Shown piece by piece: positions 52,811-61,636 of a DNA stretch of 64,000 nucleotides. The DNA comes from Sphingomonadales bacterium (GTDB lineage Bacteria; Pseudomonadota; Alphaproteobacteria; Sphingomonadales; Sphingomonadaceae), in the NCBI GenBank assembly GCA_017309275.1, contig JAFKLT010000053.1, forward strand, positions 1 through 64,000, in the 5' to 3' direction. The notes under the pieces were generated by a model. It was given only the letters and a program-made list of their open reading frames with translations. It did not search any database and had not been told where the DNA came from. The number at the start of each line of letters is the position of its first letter. Position 1 is the first letter of the stretch. The position numbers and the translations under genes were made by a program.

Positions 52811-53623
52811 CTATTTGTTGGCCTTCATCTGCGCGGCATAGCCTGCCCGCACCATTGCATTCATCTGGTCGAACAGGGCATCGGGGTCGCTGCGCCGAAG
52901 CCCGGCAATCGCCGCTTCGGCACCCTCGGCGACGACCAACTCGCGGGTTCCGGCTGCAACGGCATCGAGTATCCGCGTCGCGGCGACATCCGCCGGCAGG
53001 CCATTGTCTATCGCCTTGTCGCTCTCTCCTCGCACGCTGCCATCGGCGTTCAGCGCGTTGCGGCTGACGTTGGTCTGCACCGACCCCGGCTCCACGACCA
53101 GAACCTTCAGCCCCAGATGCTCATTCTCGGCGCGAACGCTGTCGTGATAGCCGATCAGCCCGTGCTTGGCGGCGCAATAGGCGCTGCGCAGCGGTATGCC
53201 GGCGATCCCGGCGACGCTGGAAATGGCGACGATCTGTCCGCCGCCCGCTGCGATCATGCGCGGCAAAAGCTGCTGGGTGAGGGCGATCGGGGCGAGCAGG
53301 TCGACACCGACGATCTTTTCATAGACCGAAAAATCGGTGTCGACGGCCAGGCTACGCTGCGAGATCCCGGCATTGTTGACAAGACCATCGATGCGGCCGC
53401 ACCAGTTCCACGCTTCCTCGACCAGCGTCGGAAGCACGGCATAGTCGGTGGCCTCGAACGGCAGGATCATCGTGCCCGGGCCGCAATCCTTCGCGACCTC
53501 CTCCAGCGCCGCGACGTTTCGGCCCGACAGGATCAGGCGTGCTCCGCGCGCCGAAAGTTCGCGTGCCAGCGCCGCGCCGATGCCCGATGACGCCCCGGTA
53601 ACCCACCAGACTTGATCCTGCAT
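52811..53623 (-). CDS. Short-chain dehydrogenase/reductase
   Basis: A 270-residue classical SDR with VTGASSGIG at residues 8-16, NNAG near residue 88, and the catalytic Ser and YCAAKHG set. The dehydrogenase resembles the DHRS7-like/general oxidoreductase group. It is isolated: a palindrome lies downstream and a 311-bp gap upstream. The substrate is unknown. Confidence 0.88.
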   Translation of the reverse strand: MQDQVWWVTGASSGIGAALARELSARGARLILSGRNVAALEEVAKDCGPGTMILPFEATDYAVLPTLVEEAWNWCGRIDGLVNNAGISQRSLAVDTDFSVYEKIVGVDLLAPIALTQQLLPRMIAAGGGQIVAISSVAGIAGIPLRSAYCAAKHGLIGYHDSVRAENEHLGLKVLVVEPGSVQTNVSRNALNADGSVRGESDKAIDNGLPADVAATRILDAVAAGTRELVVAEGAEAAIAGLRRSDPDALFDQMNAMVRAGYAAQMKANK

Positions 53624-53934
53624 AACCGCTCCCTATCTGTGATTTCGTTGCAACCTGAAACGGGCTTGATGAGCCGTCAAGGTGCCGACCCACGCATTTC
53701 CGTGCAGGGGTGGCAATTTTGTTGCGAATCTGTTATAATAAATATCAACGCGTCGACAGTTTGCCTCTGCCCATAGGGCGCAAGGAGACTGAGGGCGTCC
53801 TGATGGAGCCATATCCCTTGTCACTCTGACTGGCTAGCGCCGCCCGAAATCGCCGATCCCCCTTTCATGAGGGCAGGATGCACCCGGCTTTTTGCGCTTT
53901 CCTGTTCACTGACAAGGCCAAGAAAGGAATTTGC
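53624..53934 (+). promoter_or_regulatory. carD: 311-bp gap with extended -10 promoter candidate for carD
   Basis: No gene is seen here. An extended minus-10 element TGTTATAAT (hexamer 53734-53739) is the best promoter candidate for carD and would give a leader of roughly 190 bases. A possible 8-codon leader peptide (53802-53828) has no well-placed ribosome-binding site. The other end of the gap must carry the SDR promoter on the minus strand. Confidence 0.45.
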
Positions 53935-54465
53935 ATGTCTGCAAGCACGCTCTTGTTCGAAGTTGGTGATTATGTCGTTTATCCGAAGCATGGCGTGGGG
54001 CGCGTCATCGAGCTTCAAAAATCTGAAATCGCCGGGATGCAGCTGGAACTTTATGTGCTGCGCTTCGAAAAGGAAAAGATGACGCTTCGCGTTCCGACCA
54101 ACAAGGCCGAAGGCGTCGGCATGCGCAAGCTGTCGTCGGACAAGACGCTGAAGGAAGCGCTCCAGGTTCTGACCACCAAGCCGAAGGTAAAGCGCACCAT
54201 GTGGTCGCGCCGTGCGCAGGAATATGAAGCCAAGATCAATTCGGGCGACCTCGTGTCGATCGCCGAAGTGACCCGCGACCTGTTCCGCGCCGACGATCAG
54301 CCCGAGCAGAGCTATTCGGAACGTCAGATCTTTGAAGCGGCATCGAGCCGCCTCGCGCGCGAACTGGGCGCGATGGAAGAAAGCGACGAAAAGACCGCGC
54401 AGGCGAAAATCCTTCAGATCCTGAACGAGCATGCGCCGAAATATTATCTGGAGAAGGCGGTTTAA
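53935..54465 (+). CDS. carD: CarD family transcriptional regulator
   Basis: Binds RNA polymerase beta and stabilises open promoter complexes; essential in several alphaproteobacteria. The 176-residue protein has the N-terminal CarD/TRCF domain FEVGDYVVYPKHGVGRVIELQ and LELYVLRFEKEKMTLRVPTNKA, then the C-terminal helical DNA-binding part ending in LQILNEHAPKYYLEKAV. The start at 53935 is preceded by AAGGAAT; a frame open further upstream is ignored. Confidence 0.95.
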   Translation: MSASTLLFEVGDYVVYPKHGVGRVIELQKSEIAGMQLELYVLRFEKEKMTLRVPTNKAEGVGMRKLSSDKTLKEALQVLTTKPKVKRTMWSRRAQEYEAKINSGDLVSIAEVTRDLFRADDQPEQSYSERQIFEAASSRLARELGAMEESDEKTAQAKILQILNEHAPKYYLEKAV

Positions 54466-54492
54466 GCCGACCTTTCCCGATGAAGTGAAGAG

Positions 54493-54519
54493 GGGCGGTC
54501 CTGCGGGGCCGCCCTTTTT
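54493..54519 (+). terminator. Intrinsic terminator after carD
   Basis: GGGCGG and CCGCCC form the core of a GC-rich stem followed by TTTTT at 54515-54519, about 30 bp after the carD stop. A clean example. Confidence 0.85.
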
Positions 54520-54548
54520 CGTTGGGAATGCCCCATCAGATATCGGCG

Positions 54549-54577
54549 CCCCGGACTTGATCCGGAGGGGACGACGA
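54549..54577. repeat. REP-like palindrome after carD
   Basis: CCGGA and TCCGG enclose CTTGA, and the element continues GGGGACGACG; the layout matches the CCCGGACTTGATCCGG core of common alphaproteobacterial repeats. It lies between carD and the convergent truA. Confidence 0.6.
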
Positions 54578-54587
54578 CAGGCAAATT

Positions 54588-55331
54588 CTACATCGGATAT
54601 CTCGCCTCGACGAAATAGAGCCCGTCGGGCGGAGCATTGAGTCCCAGCGCAGTGCGATCGGCGGCGTCGAGCGCCGCCTTCAGGTCGCGCGCCGACCATT
54701 TCCCTTCGCCGACCATCGACAGGCACCCGACCATCGATCGCACCTGATGGTGCAGGAAGCTGCGCGCCGCGGTCTCGATGATGATTTCTTCGCCGTGCCG
54801 GCTGACGCTGATCCGGTCGAGCGTCTTGACCGCGCTTTCCGCCTGGCAGTGCACCGATCGAAAGGTGGTGAAATCATGATTGCCGACGAGTGCCTGCGCA
54901 GCGCCGTGCATCGCCTCGGCATCGAGCGGCTTGGCGAACTGCCATGACAGTCCCTTGTCCCAGGTCAGCGGCGCGCGGCGATTGACGATCCGATATTCAT
55001 AGGCGCGCCCGATGCAGGAAAAGCGCGCGTGCCAATCGTCGGCGACCTCGGTGCAGGCGAGTACCGCGACCGGGGCAGGGCGAAGCTGCGCATTCAGGGC
55101 CTCCATCAACCGGAAGGGCTGGATCACCTTTTCGATGTCGACATGCGCGCGCATCGCGATGGCGTGAACCCCCGCATCGGTGCGGCCCGCGCCATGCACC
55201 GCGGTTTCCTCGCCGGTGATCCGCGCGACGGCTTCTTCCAGCGCTTGCTGGACACTCGGGCCATGGCTTTGGCGTTGCCATCCCATGAAGGGGCGACCGT
55301 CGAATTCGATCGTGAGGGCAAATCTTGTCAT
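54588..55331 (-). CDS. truA: tRNA pseudouridine(38-40) synthase
   Basis: Converts U38-U40 of the tRNA anticodon arm to pseudouridine. The 247-residue protein shows [12 protein letters not shown], the catalytic aspartate in [10 protein letters not shown] (Asp near residue 52), [12 protein letters not shown] and the final LYFVEARYP. The start overlaps the fmt stop by four bases (ATGA), so fmt-truA are translationally coupled. Confidence 0.96.
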   Translation of the reverse strand: MTRFALTIEFDGRPFMGWQRQSHGPSVQQALEEAVARITGEETAVHGAGRTDAGVHAIAMRAHVDIEKVIQPFRLMEALNAQLRPAPVAVLACTEVADDWHARFSCIGRAYEYRIVNRRAPLTWDKGLSWQFAKPLDAEAMHGAAQALVGNHDFTTFRSVHCQAESAVKTLDRISVSRHGEEIIIETAARSFLHHQVRSMVGCLSMVGEGKWSARDLKAALDAADRTALGLNAPPDGLYFVEARYPM

Positions 55332-56248
55332 GCCAGCCGCGTGCCCCTGGGGATCGCGCGCCCGCGGAGCAGTTCGGCAGCGTCCATCGCCGGCTTACCC
55401 GCGCGTTGCACGCGCGTCGCACGGATCGCGCCAGGGTTACAGGCGATCGTGAGCGCATCGTCCAGCGTCAGGCCCGGCGCGGCGCCCGCGACCGTCTCCG
55501 CAGGATGCACGGTGGCGGCCGCCAAAATCTTGTACCGCTCGCCGTCGAGTTCGAAAAACGCGCCGGGCATCGGATTGAAAGCGCGCACCTGTCGTTCGAC
55601 CTGCACAGCGCCGGTCAGGAAATCGAGCCGCGCTTCGCTCTTGTCGATCTTCGCCGCGTAGGTGACGCCTTCCTCGGGCTGCGGCGTCGGCGGAAAGGCA
55701 TGAAGGTCGCTCAGCACCTTCACCATCATCAGCGCGCCCATTTCGGCGAGTTCGTCTGTCAACATGCCCGCGGTCTTGCTCGCCGCCGCGGTCGTTTCGA
55801 TCAGGCGCATGCCGCCGGTGTCGAGTCCCGCGTCCATCTGCATGATCGTCACACCGGTCTCCGCATCGCCCGCGAGTATCGCGCGTTGCACCGGCGCCGC
55901 GCCGCGCCAGCGCGGCAGGACCGAGCCATGGACGTTGAGGCAGCCCTCGCGCGGCGCATCGAGTACGGCCTGCGGCAGGATCAGGCCGTAGGCCGCGACC
56001 ACCGCGACATCCAGGTCCAGTGCGGCAAAATCCGCCTGTGCCTCCTCGCCTTTCAGGCTCTTCGGCGTGCGGACGGGCAGGCCATGTTCGTCGGCCCAGA
56101 CGTGCACCGCGCTCTGCTGCAGCTTCTTCCCGCGCTGCGCCGGGCGCGGCGGCTGCGTATAGACGGCCACGATCTCGTGCCCCGCCGCATGCAGCGCGGC
56201 GAGTGTCGGCACCGCAAAGGGCGGCGTTCCCATGAAGGCGATGCGCAT
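55328..56248 (-). CDS. fmt: Methionyl-tRNA formyltransferase
   Basis: Formylates initiator Met-tRNA. The 306-residue protein has [39 protein letters not shown], the folate-binding segment [20 protein letters not shown] with catalytic Asn and His, and the C-terminal OB-like domain. Start at 56248 or two codons earlier (56254) is possible. It is divergent from recR, across 35 bp. Confidence 0.96.
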   Translation of the reverse strand: MRIAFMGTPPFAVPTLAALHAAGHEIVAVYTQPPRPAQRGKKLQQSAVHVWADEHGLPVRTPKSLKGEEAQADFAALDLDVAVVAAYGLILPQAVLDAPREGCLNVHGSVLPRWRGAAPVQRAILAGDAETGVTIMQMDAGLDTGGMRLIETTAAASKTAGMLTDELAEMGALMMVKVLSDLHAFPPTPQPEEGVTYAAKIDKSEARLDFLTGAVQVERQVRAFNPMPGAFFELDGERYKILAAATVHPAETVAGAAPGLTLDDALTIACNPGAIRATRVQRAGKPAMDAAELLRGRAIPRGTRLA

Positions 56249-56283
56249 TGTCATTTCTCGCGCGCCGCTTAAGACCATCCGTC

Positions 56284-56880
56284 ATGGCATCGCAAGAGAT
56301 TGAAGCGCTCGTCCAGCAACTCGCCCGCTTGCCGGGTCTCGGCCCACGTTCGGCGAGGCGCGCCGTGTTGCACCTGATGAAGAAGCGCGAGAGCAGTTTT
56401 GCGCCGCTTCTCGCGGCGCTCCAGACCGTGTCCGAACGGCTCGTCACCTGCGGCACTTGCGGCAATGTCGACACGCAGGATCCATGCGCGATTTGCTCCG
56501 ATCCGCGCCGCGACGCGCGAAGCCTCTGCGTCGTCGAAGAAGTCTCCGACCTTTGGGCGCTCGACAAATCGCGGCTGTTCCCCGGCAAATATCATGTGCT
56601 GGGTGGCCGGCTGTCGGCGCTGGAGGGGGTGCGCCCCCAGGACCTCAGCATCGACGCCCTCGTCGCGCGCGTCGCGGCGGGCGGGATCGACGAGGTCGTG
56701 CTGGCGATGAACGCGACGCTGGAGGGCCAGACGACCGCGCACTATCTTGCCGAGCGGCTGGAGGGCTATCCGGTCCGGCTGACGCAGCTCGCGCACGGCC
56801 TGCCGGTGGGTGGCGAGCTCGATTATCTCGATGAGGGGACGCTGGCGCAGGCGCTGAGGGCGCGGCGGCCGGTGGGATGA
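56284..56880 (+). CDS. recR: Recombination mediator RecR
   Basis: Works with RecF and RecO to load RecA at gaps. The 198-residue protein has the helix-hairpin-helix [19 protein letters not shown] at residues 14-32, a zinc finger [16 protein letters not shown], and a Toprim domain [16 protein letters not shown]. The start at 56284 is the family start. Its last codons overlap the next small gene by four bases. Confidence 0.96.
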   Translation: MASQEIEALVQQLARLPGLGPRSARRAVLHLMKKRESSFAPLLAALQTVSERLVTCGTCGNVDTQDPCAICSDPRRDARSLCVVEEVSDLWALDKSRLFPGKYHVLGGRLSALEGVRPQDLSIDALVARVAAGGIDEVVLAMNATLEGQTTAHYLAERLEGYPVRLTQLAHGLPVGGELDYLDEGTLAQALRARRPVG

Positions 56881-57098
56881 GACTGGGCGCGCAAATTCTC
56901 GTTTGCGCCCTCTTCGCCGCTATCCCGGCTTTCGCGGTTGGGAATATGGCGCTTGATCATAATCCGCAGGGTGAGTTCGCGAATCCCGGCTACACGGGCG
57001 ATCTCTATATGTTGGTCGCAATGACCTGGGCGTTGTTCGCGCTCCCCACCATGGGGCTCGCGGTGCTGGTCGAATTCGGGCGGCGTTCCGATCATTGA
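56877..57098 (+). CDS. Small membrane protein of unknown function
   Basis: A 73-residue protein with two hydrophobic segments ([20 protein letters not shown] and [24 protein letters not shown]) joined by a polar loop. No family is recognised. Its ATG overlaps the recR stop (ATGA), and def follows after 31 bp, so it is probably translated as part of recR-def. Sphingomonad relatives may exist in the same place, which I cannot check here. Confidence 0.65.
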   Translation: MRLGAQILVCALFAAIPAFAVGNMALDHNPQGEFANPGYTGDLYMLVAMTWALFALPTMGLAVLVEFGRRSDH

Positions 57099-57129
57099 CC
57101 CGGGGGCTTAGCCTACCTAAATCGCACTC

Positions 57130-57663
57130 ATGGCCATTCTACCCATTATAGAGACCCCCGATCCCCGGCTGCGCGTCATTTCCAAGCCCGTCGAGACCTT
57201 CGACGCCGAGCTGAAGACGCTGGTCGCCGACATGTTCGAGACGATGTACGACGCGCCCGGCATCGGGCTTGCCGCGATCCAGGTCGGGGTGCCGAAGCGC
57301 ATCCTCGTCATCGATCTGCAGGAACCCGATCCCGAGGATGAAGAGGGCAAGCGGGTCATCCGTACGCCGCGCGTCTTCATCAATCCCGTCTTTTCGGACG
57401 AGAGCGAGGAGCATAGCATCTATCAGGAGGGCTGCCTGTCGGTTCCCGAGCAATATGCCGATGTGACGCGCCCCGCCGAAGTCACCGTCGACTGGCAGGA
57501 CGAGGACGGCAAGCCTCATCAGGAACGCATGACCGGCCTGATGGCGACGTGCATCCAGCACGAGCATGACCATCTGGAGGGCATCCTGTTCATCGACCAT
57601 CTGTCGCGATTGAAGCGCGAGATGGTGCTGAAGAAACTGGCGAAGTTGCGTAAGGCCGCCTGA
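57130..57663 (+). CDS. def: Peptide deformylase
   Basis: Removes the formyl group from nascent chains, the counterpart of Fmt encoded nearby on the other strand. The 177-residue metalloenzyme has all three motifs: GIGLAAIQVG, EGCLSVP with the metal cysteine, and QHEHDHLEG with two histidines and catalytic Glu. A terminator follows. Confidence 0.97.
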   Translation: MAILPIIETPDPRLRVISKPVETFDAELKTLVADMFETMYDAPGIGLAAIQVGVPKRILVIDLQEPDPEDEEGKRVIRTPRVFINPVFSDESEEHSIYQEGCLSVPEQYADVTRPAEVTVDWQDEDGKPHQERMTGLMATCIQHEHDHLEGILFIDHLSRLKREMVLKKLAKLRKAA

Positions 57664-57670
57664 TCCAACA

Positions 57671-57702
57671 AAAAACCCCGGCGAAAGCCGGGGTTTCTTT
57701 TT
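57671..57702. terminator. Bidirectional terminator between def and grpE
   Basis: AAACCCCGGC and GCCGGGGTTT form a perfect 10-bp stem with a GAAA loop (57673-57696), followed by CTTTTT on the plus strand and preceded by a run of A that gives T residues on the minus strand. It can end both convergent genes. Confidence 0.92.
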
Positions 57703-57724
57703 GTCTCGATGCCAATGGGGCGGA

Positions 57725-58267
57725 TCAGTCCGCCTTCTTCGCCACGCCCACCATTGCCGGACGCAGCAGCCGGTCCTTCATCATATAACCGGCCTGCATT
57801 TCCTGCACGATCGTGCCGGGCGCCTTGTCGCTCGGGATTTCGAGCATGGCCTGATGCTGGTTCGGGTCGAGCGGCAGGCCGATCGCCGCGATGCGCGTGA
57901 TGCCGTTGCGTTCGAACACGCTCAGCAGTTCGCGCTCGGTCGCTTCCAGGCCGGTGATCAGCGGCTTGATCGCTGCATCCTCGCGCTGCTCGGCCGTCAG
58001 CGCGGCGAGCGCGCGGCCAAGATTGTCGGCGACCGACAATATGTCGCGCGCAAATTTGGTCGACGCATAGGCGTGCGCGTCGGCGACCTCCTTTTCAGCG
58101 CGGCGGCGGACGTTCTGCGTCTCGGCGCGGGCGTACAGAAGATCCTGCTGCACGGCGGCGAGCTGCTCGACGAGTCTCGCCGTTTCGTCCTGCGTTTCGG
58201 TCGCCACGGTTTCGGTGTCTTCGGTCGCGCCGTCGTCGACGGGCGTGTCATTTTCAATGTTCGTCAT
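57725..58267 (-). CDS. grpE: Nucleotide exchange factor GrpE
   Basis: Releases ADP from DnaK. The 180-residue protein has an acidic N-terminus, a long coiled coil ETARLVEQLAAVQQDLLYARAETQNVRRRAEKEV and the C-terminal signature MLEIPSDKAPGTIVQEMQAGYMMKDRLLRPAMVGVAKK. It lies 5 bp downstream of hrcA, so hrcA-grpE is one transcript. Confidence 0.96.
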   Translation of the reverse strand: MTNIENDTPVDDGATEDTETVATETQDETARLVEQLAAVQQDLLYARAETQNVRRRAEKEVADAHAYASTKFARDILSVADNLGRALAALTAEQREDAAIKPLITGLEATERELLSVFERNGITRIAAIGLPLDPNQHQAMLEIPSDKAPGTIVQEMQAGYMMKDRLLRPAMVGVAKKAD

Positions 58268-58272
58268 GAGCC

Positions 58273-59316
58273 TTATCGTATCAGTCTTGAAAGCGATTGT
58301 GCGGTGAAATCCACCATGGGTACGATCCGGGCATAGTTCAAGCGCGTCGGGCCGATCACGCCGACGACGCCGACCACGCGGCCGTCCGATCCTCGATAGG
58401 GCGCCGCTATCACGGACGAGCCCGAAAGCGAGAATAATTTATTTTCCGATCCGATGAAAATCCGGGTCGCGCTGCCTTCGCGCGCGCTGTCGAGCAACCC
58501 GGCGATTTCCTGCTTGGTTTCGAGCTCGTCGAGCAACTGGCGCACGCGGTCGAGGTCGCCGACCGCGCTCTCGTCCAGCAGATTCGCCTGGCCGCGCACG
58601 ATCAGCACGGGCCGATCCGCGCCGTCCGAAGACCAGATCGCAAGTCCGCGCGATACCAGGTCGGCCGCGGCGCGATCGATCGCGATCCGTTCGGCCTCGA
58701 TCTCGCGCCGTACGCGCGCCATGGCCTCCGACAGGGTCAGGCCGCCCAGCATGGCGCTGATATAATTCCCCGCCTCGACCAGCGCCGAGGGGTTGAGGCC
58801 CGCCGGCACGTCGATCACGCGATTTTCGACCGTCCCGTCGCCGGCGACCAGCACGACGAGCGCCTGCGTTCCCGACATGGGGACGAACGCGAGCTGCTTC
58901 AGCACGCGCTCATGCTTGGGCACCAGGACCAATCCGGCACACGCCGACAGGCCGGACAGCGCGGCGGTTGCCTGTGCGAGCGCGCTTTCGATCGGGCCGC
59001 CTTCGACCAGGCTCGCCTCGATCTGCGCGCGGTCCTCGGCGCTGGGTTCGGCGACCTGCATCATGCCGTCGACGAACAGGCGCAGGCCCTGCTCGGTCGG
59101 CATGCGCCCCGCGCTGGTATGCGGGCTGCTGAGCAGGCCGAATTCCTCCAGGTCCTGCATGACGTTGCGGATCGATGCGGGGGACAGGTTCAGTGCCGCG
59201 AACTTCGACAGCGTGCGTGATCCGACCGGCTGCCCGGTTTCGAGATAGGCATCGACGACGAGCCGGAACACGTCGCGCGCGCGCGTGGTCAGTTCGGTGA
59301 TCGGCGGGGTCGTCAT
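58273..59316 (-). CDS. hrcA: Heat-inducible transcription repressor HrcA
   Basis: Represses heat-shock operons by binding CIRCE elements. The 347-residue protein has an N-terminal winged helix (VGSRTLSKFAALNLSPASIRNVMQDLEEFGLLSSPHTSAGRMPTEQG) and a GAF-like dimer domain with the HrcA signature TRLNYARIVPMVDFTAQSLSRLI at the end. The start at 59316 is the family start. No CIRCE repeat is visible in the 119 bp upstream. Confidence 0.95.
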   Translation of the reverse strand: MTTPPITELTTRARDVFRLVVDAYLETGQPVGSRTLSKFAALNLSPASIRNVMQDLEEFGLLSSPHTSAGRMPTEQGLRLFVDGMMQVAEPSAEDRAQIEASLVEGGPIESALAQATAALSGLSACAGLVLVPKHERVLKQLAFVPMSGTQALVVLVAGDGTVENRVIDVPAGLNPSALVEAGNYISAMLGGLTLSEAMARVRREIEAERIAIDRAAADLVSRGLAIWSSDGADRPVLIVRGQANLLDESAVGDLDRVRQLLDELETKQEIAGLLDSAREGSATRIFIGSENKLFSLSGSSVIAAPYRGSDGRVVGVVGVIGPTRLNYARIVPMVDFTAQSLSRLIR

Positions 59317-59435
59317 GAGAAAGGATTTAGGGACGGGGAGGGGATGGGGCAAGCGCAAGAACCCCCAATCGCCGGCGGGAGAGGGTTTGACACGCCGTAT
59401 CCCGCCGCTAGCCTGCACCATCGGGGGAGAAGAGC

Positions 59436-60236
59436 ATGACCGACCGACCGCTCAACCGCGACGACCCGCTCGACGATTTCGAGCATCGCGATATCGTCCT
59501 GCTCGGCCGCACGCACCGCGTCTACCAGATGGGCAGTGGCCCCGCGGTGATCGTGATGACCGAGATGCCCGGCATCAGTCCGCATGTCGCACGCTTTGCG
59601 CGATGGGTCCGCGATGCGGGTTTCACCGTCTATATGCCGCATATCTTCGGCAAGGACGGCGCGGTGCCGCGCATGCCGGGCGCGCTGTTCACGATGATCG
59701 GCGGCTGCATCAGCCGTCAGTTCCGCGCGTTTCAGGCCAATGAAAGCTCGCCCGCGACGCAGTGGCTGCGCGCGCTCGCCGCGCTTGCGCATCAGGAATG
59801 CGGCGGCAAGGGCGTCGGTGCGATCGGCATGTGCTTCACGGGCAATTTCGCGCTGTCGATGATGTTGGAGCCCGCAGTGCTCGCGCCCGTACTTTCGCAG
59901 CCCTCGCTGCCGATCAACGATCCGGCGGGAATGCACATCCACCCCGACGAACTCGCCGCGGTCAAGGCACGGATGGAGGCCGAGGATCTCACCGTGCTCG
60001 CCTATCGCTTCGAGGGCGACAAATTCTGCAAGGCCGCGCGCTTTGCCGCCTATGAAGCGGCGCTGGGCGACCGTTTTGTCGGGCGCGTCCTGCCCGACGA
60101 GGCGGCAAACCCCGACAGCCCGATGAAGAACCCGCACAGCGTCGTCACGCTTCACCTGATCGACGAGGAAGGTCAGCCGACGCGCGCTGCGCGCGACGAA
60201 ATCCTCGATTTCTTCCGTATGCGCTTGAGCGGTTGA
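59436..60236 (+). CDS. Dienelactone hydrolase family protein
   Basis: A 266-residue alpha/beta hydrolase with the dienelactone-hydrolase elbow GAIGMCFTGNFAL, in which cysteine is the nucleophile. The start has the typical IVLLGRTHRVYQMGSGPAVIVMTEMPGISPHV, and the acid and histidine residues are expected in YRFEGDKF and PHSVVTLH. It may act on an aromatic-derived lactone or ester; the substrate is unknown. It is divergent from hrcA. Confidence 0.87.
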   Translation: MTDRPLNRDDPLDDFEHRDIVLLGRTHRVYQMGSGPAVIVMTEMPGISPHVARFARWVRDAGFTVYMPHIFGKDGAVPRMPGALFTMIGGCISRQFRAFQANESSPATQWLRALAALAHQECGGKGVGAIGMCFTGNFALSMMLEPAVLAPVLSQPSLPINDPAGMHIHPDELAAVKARMEAEDLTVLAYRFEGDKFCKAARFAAYEAALGDRFVGRVLPDEAANPDSPMKNPHSVVTLHLIDEEGQPTRAARDEILDFFRMRLSG

Positions 60237-60284
60237 GGGCAGCCGCCTAAGGGCGACGGCAATCACCTAACGAAAGGACTGTCT

Positions 60285-61001
60285 ATGCGCCCCTCCGGCC
60301 GCGCGCCCGATCAGATGCGCCTCATCGGCATCGAAACCGAATTCACCATTCATGCGGAAGGCAGCGTCCTTGTTTCCTTCGGCAATACGAAGGTGCTGGT
60401 CACCGCCAGCGTCGAAGAAAAGGTCCCGCCCTTCCTTCGCGGCAAGGGGCAGGGCTGGGTCACCGCCGAATATGGCATGCTCCCCCGTGCGACGCACACG
60501 CGCGGCAGCCGCGAGGCGGCGAAGGGCAAGCAGTCGGGACGGACGCAGGAAATCCAGCGGCTTATCGGACGCAGTTTGCGCGCCGTCGTCGATATGGCGA
60601 AGCTCGGCGAGCGTCAGATCGTCATCGACTGCGACGTGATCCAGGCCGACGGCGGTACGCGTACCGCTTCGATCAGCGGCGCATGGGTCGCGCTGCGTCT
60701 CGCGGTCGACAAGCTGCTTGCTAGCAAGGCACTGGCCGAGGATCCGATCCAGGACAGCGTCGCCGCGATTTCGTGCGGTATCTACAAGGGCACGCCGGTT
60801 CTCGATCTCGATTATGATGAGGATTCGGTCGCGGAGGCCGACGGCAATTTCGTTCTGACCGGTCGCGGCCAGATCGTCGAAGTGCAGGCCAGCGCCGAGG
60901 GCGCGACCTATGACGAGGAAGGCCTGCTGCGCCTGCTGCGTCTCGCGCGGATCGGCTGCGGAGAGATTTTCGCGGCGCAGGCGAAAGCGGTGGGCCGCTG
61001 A
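60285..61001 (+). CDS. rph: Ribonuclease PH
   Basis: Trims tRNA 3' ends phosphorolytically. The 238-residue protein has [48 protein letters not shown] with the conserved acidic and arginine residues, and [12 protein letters not shown]. It begins a unit rph-rdgB-hemW-xerC, with 1 bp between rph and rdgB. Confidence 0.97.
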   Translation: MRPSGRAPDQMRLIGIETEFTIHAEGSVLVSFGNTKVLVTASVEEKVPPFLRGKGQGWVTAEYGMLPRATHTRGSREAAKGKQSGRTQEIQRLIGRSLRAVVDMAKLGERQIVIDCDVIQADGGTRTASISGAWVALRLAVDKLLASKALAEDPIQDSVAAISCGIYKGTPVLDLDYDEDSVAEADGNFVLTGRGQIVEVQASAEGATYDEEGLLRLLRLARIGCGEIFAAQAKAVGR

Positions 61002-61002
61002 G

Positions 61003-61626
61003 GTGACGCGAAAGCTCGCCCCCGGCAAGCTCGTGATCGCGAGCCACAATGCGGGCAAGGTACGCGAAATCCGCGCTTTGCTCGAACCCTTCGGGATCGA
61101 GCCCGTGTCGGCGGGCGACCTTGGTCTGCCCGAGCCCGAGGAGACGGGGACGACCTTCGTCGAAAATGCGCTGCTGAAGGCGCATGCGAGCGCTTCGGCA
61201 TCGGGCCTGCCGGCACTCGCGGACGACAGCGGGCTGGAGGTCGCGGCGCTCGGCGGACGGCCGGGCGTCTACACCGCCGACTGGGCCGAACGGCAGTGGT
61301 TCGAGGGCGAGAAAGGCCGTGACTGGTACATGGCGATGGGCAAGGTCGAGGGCCTGCTCGCCGAACAGGGGCCCGAGGTCGACCGCAGCGCGCGCTTCGT
61401 CTGTACGCTTGCGATCGCCTGGCCCGACGGCCATGCCGAGGTGTTCGAAGGCAAGGCGGAAGGCAGTCTGACCTGGCCCCCGCGCGGGACGCTCGGCTTC
61501 GGTTATGATCCGGTGTTCGTTCTGGCCGGCAACAGCCTGACTTTCGCGGAAATAGACCCGGCAGAGAAGCATGCGATCAGCCACCGTGCCGACGCGTTTG
61601 CCAAGCTGGTCGCGGGAGCATTTTAG
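61003..61626 (+). CDS. rdgB: Non-canonical purine NTP pyrophosphatase RdgB/HAM1
   Basis: Hydrolyses dITP, ITP and XTP to prevent misincorporation. The 207-residue protein has the substrate pocket [34 protein letters not shown] and FGYDPVF. A GTG start 1 bp after the rph stop is used; no ATG gives a full N-terminus. Confidence 0.94.
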   Translation: MTRKLAPGKLVIASHNAGKVREIRALLEPFGIEPVSAGDLGLPEPEETGTTFVENALLKAHASASASGLPALADDSGLEVAALGGRPGVYTADWAERQWFEGEKGRDWYMAMGKVEGLLAEQGPEVDRSARFVCTLAIAWPDGHAEVFEGKAEGSLTWPPRGTLGFGYDPVFVLAGNSLTFAEIDPAEKHAISHRADAFAKLVAGAF

Positions 61627-61636
61627 GCAGCGCCGC

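Noticed and set aside
53802-53828. Short leader-peptide frame before carD
   Set aside because: Eight codons with no well-placed ribosome-binding site and no rare-codon or hairpin logic.
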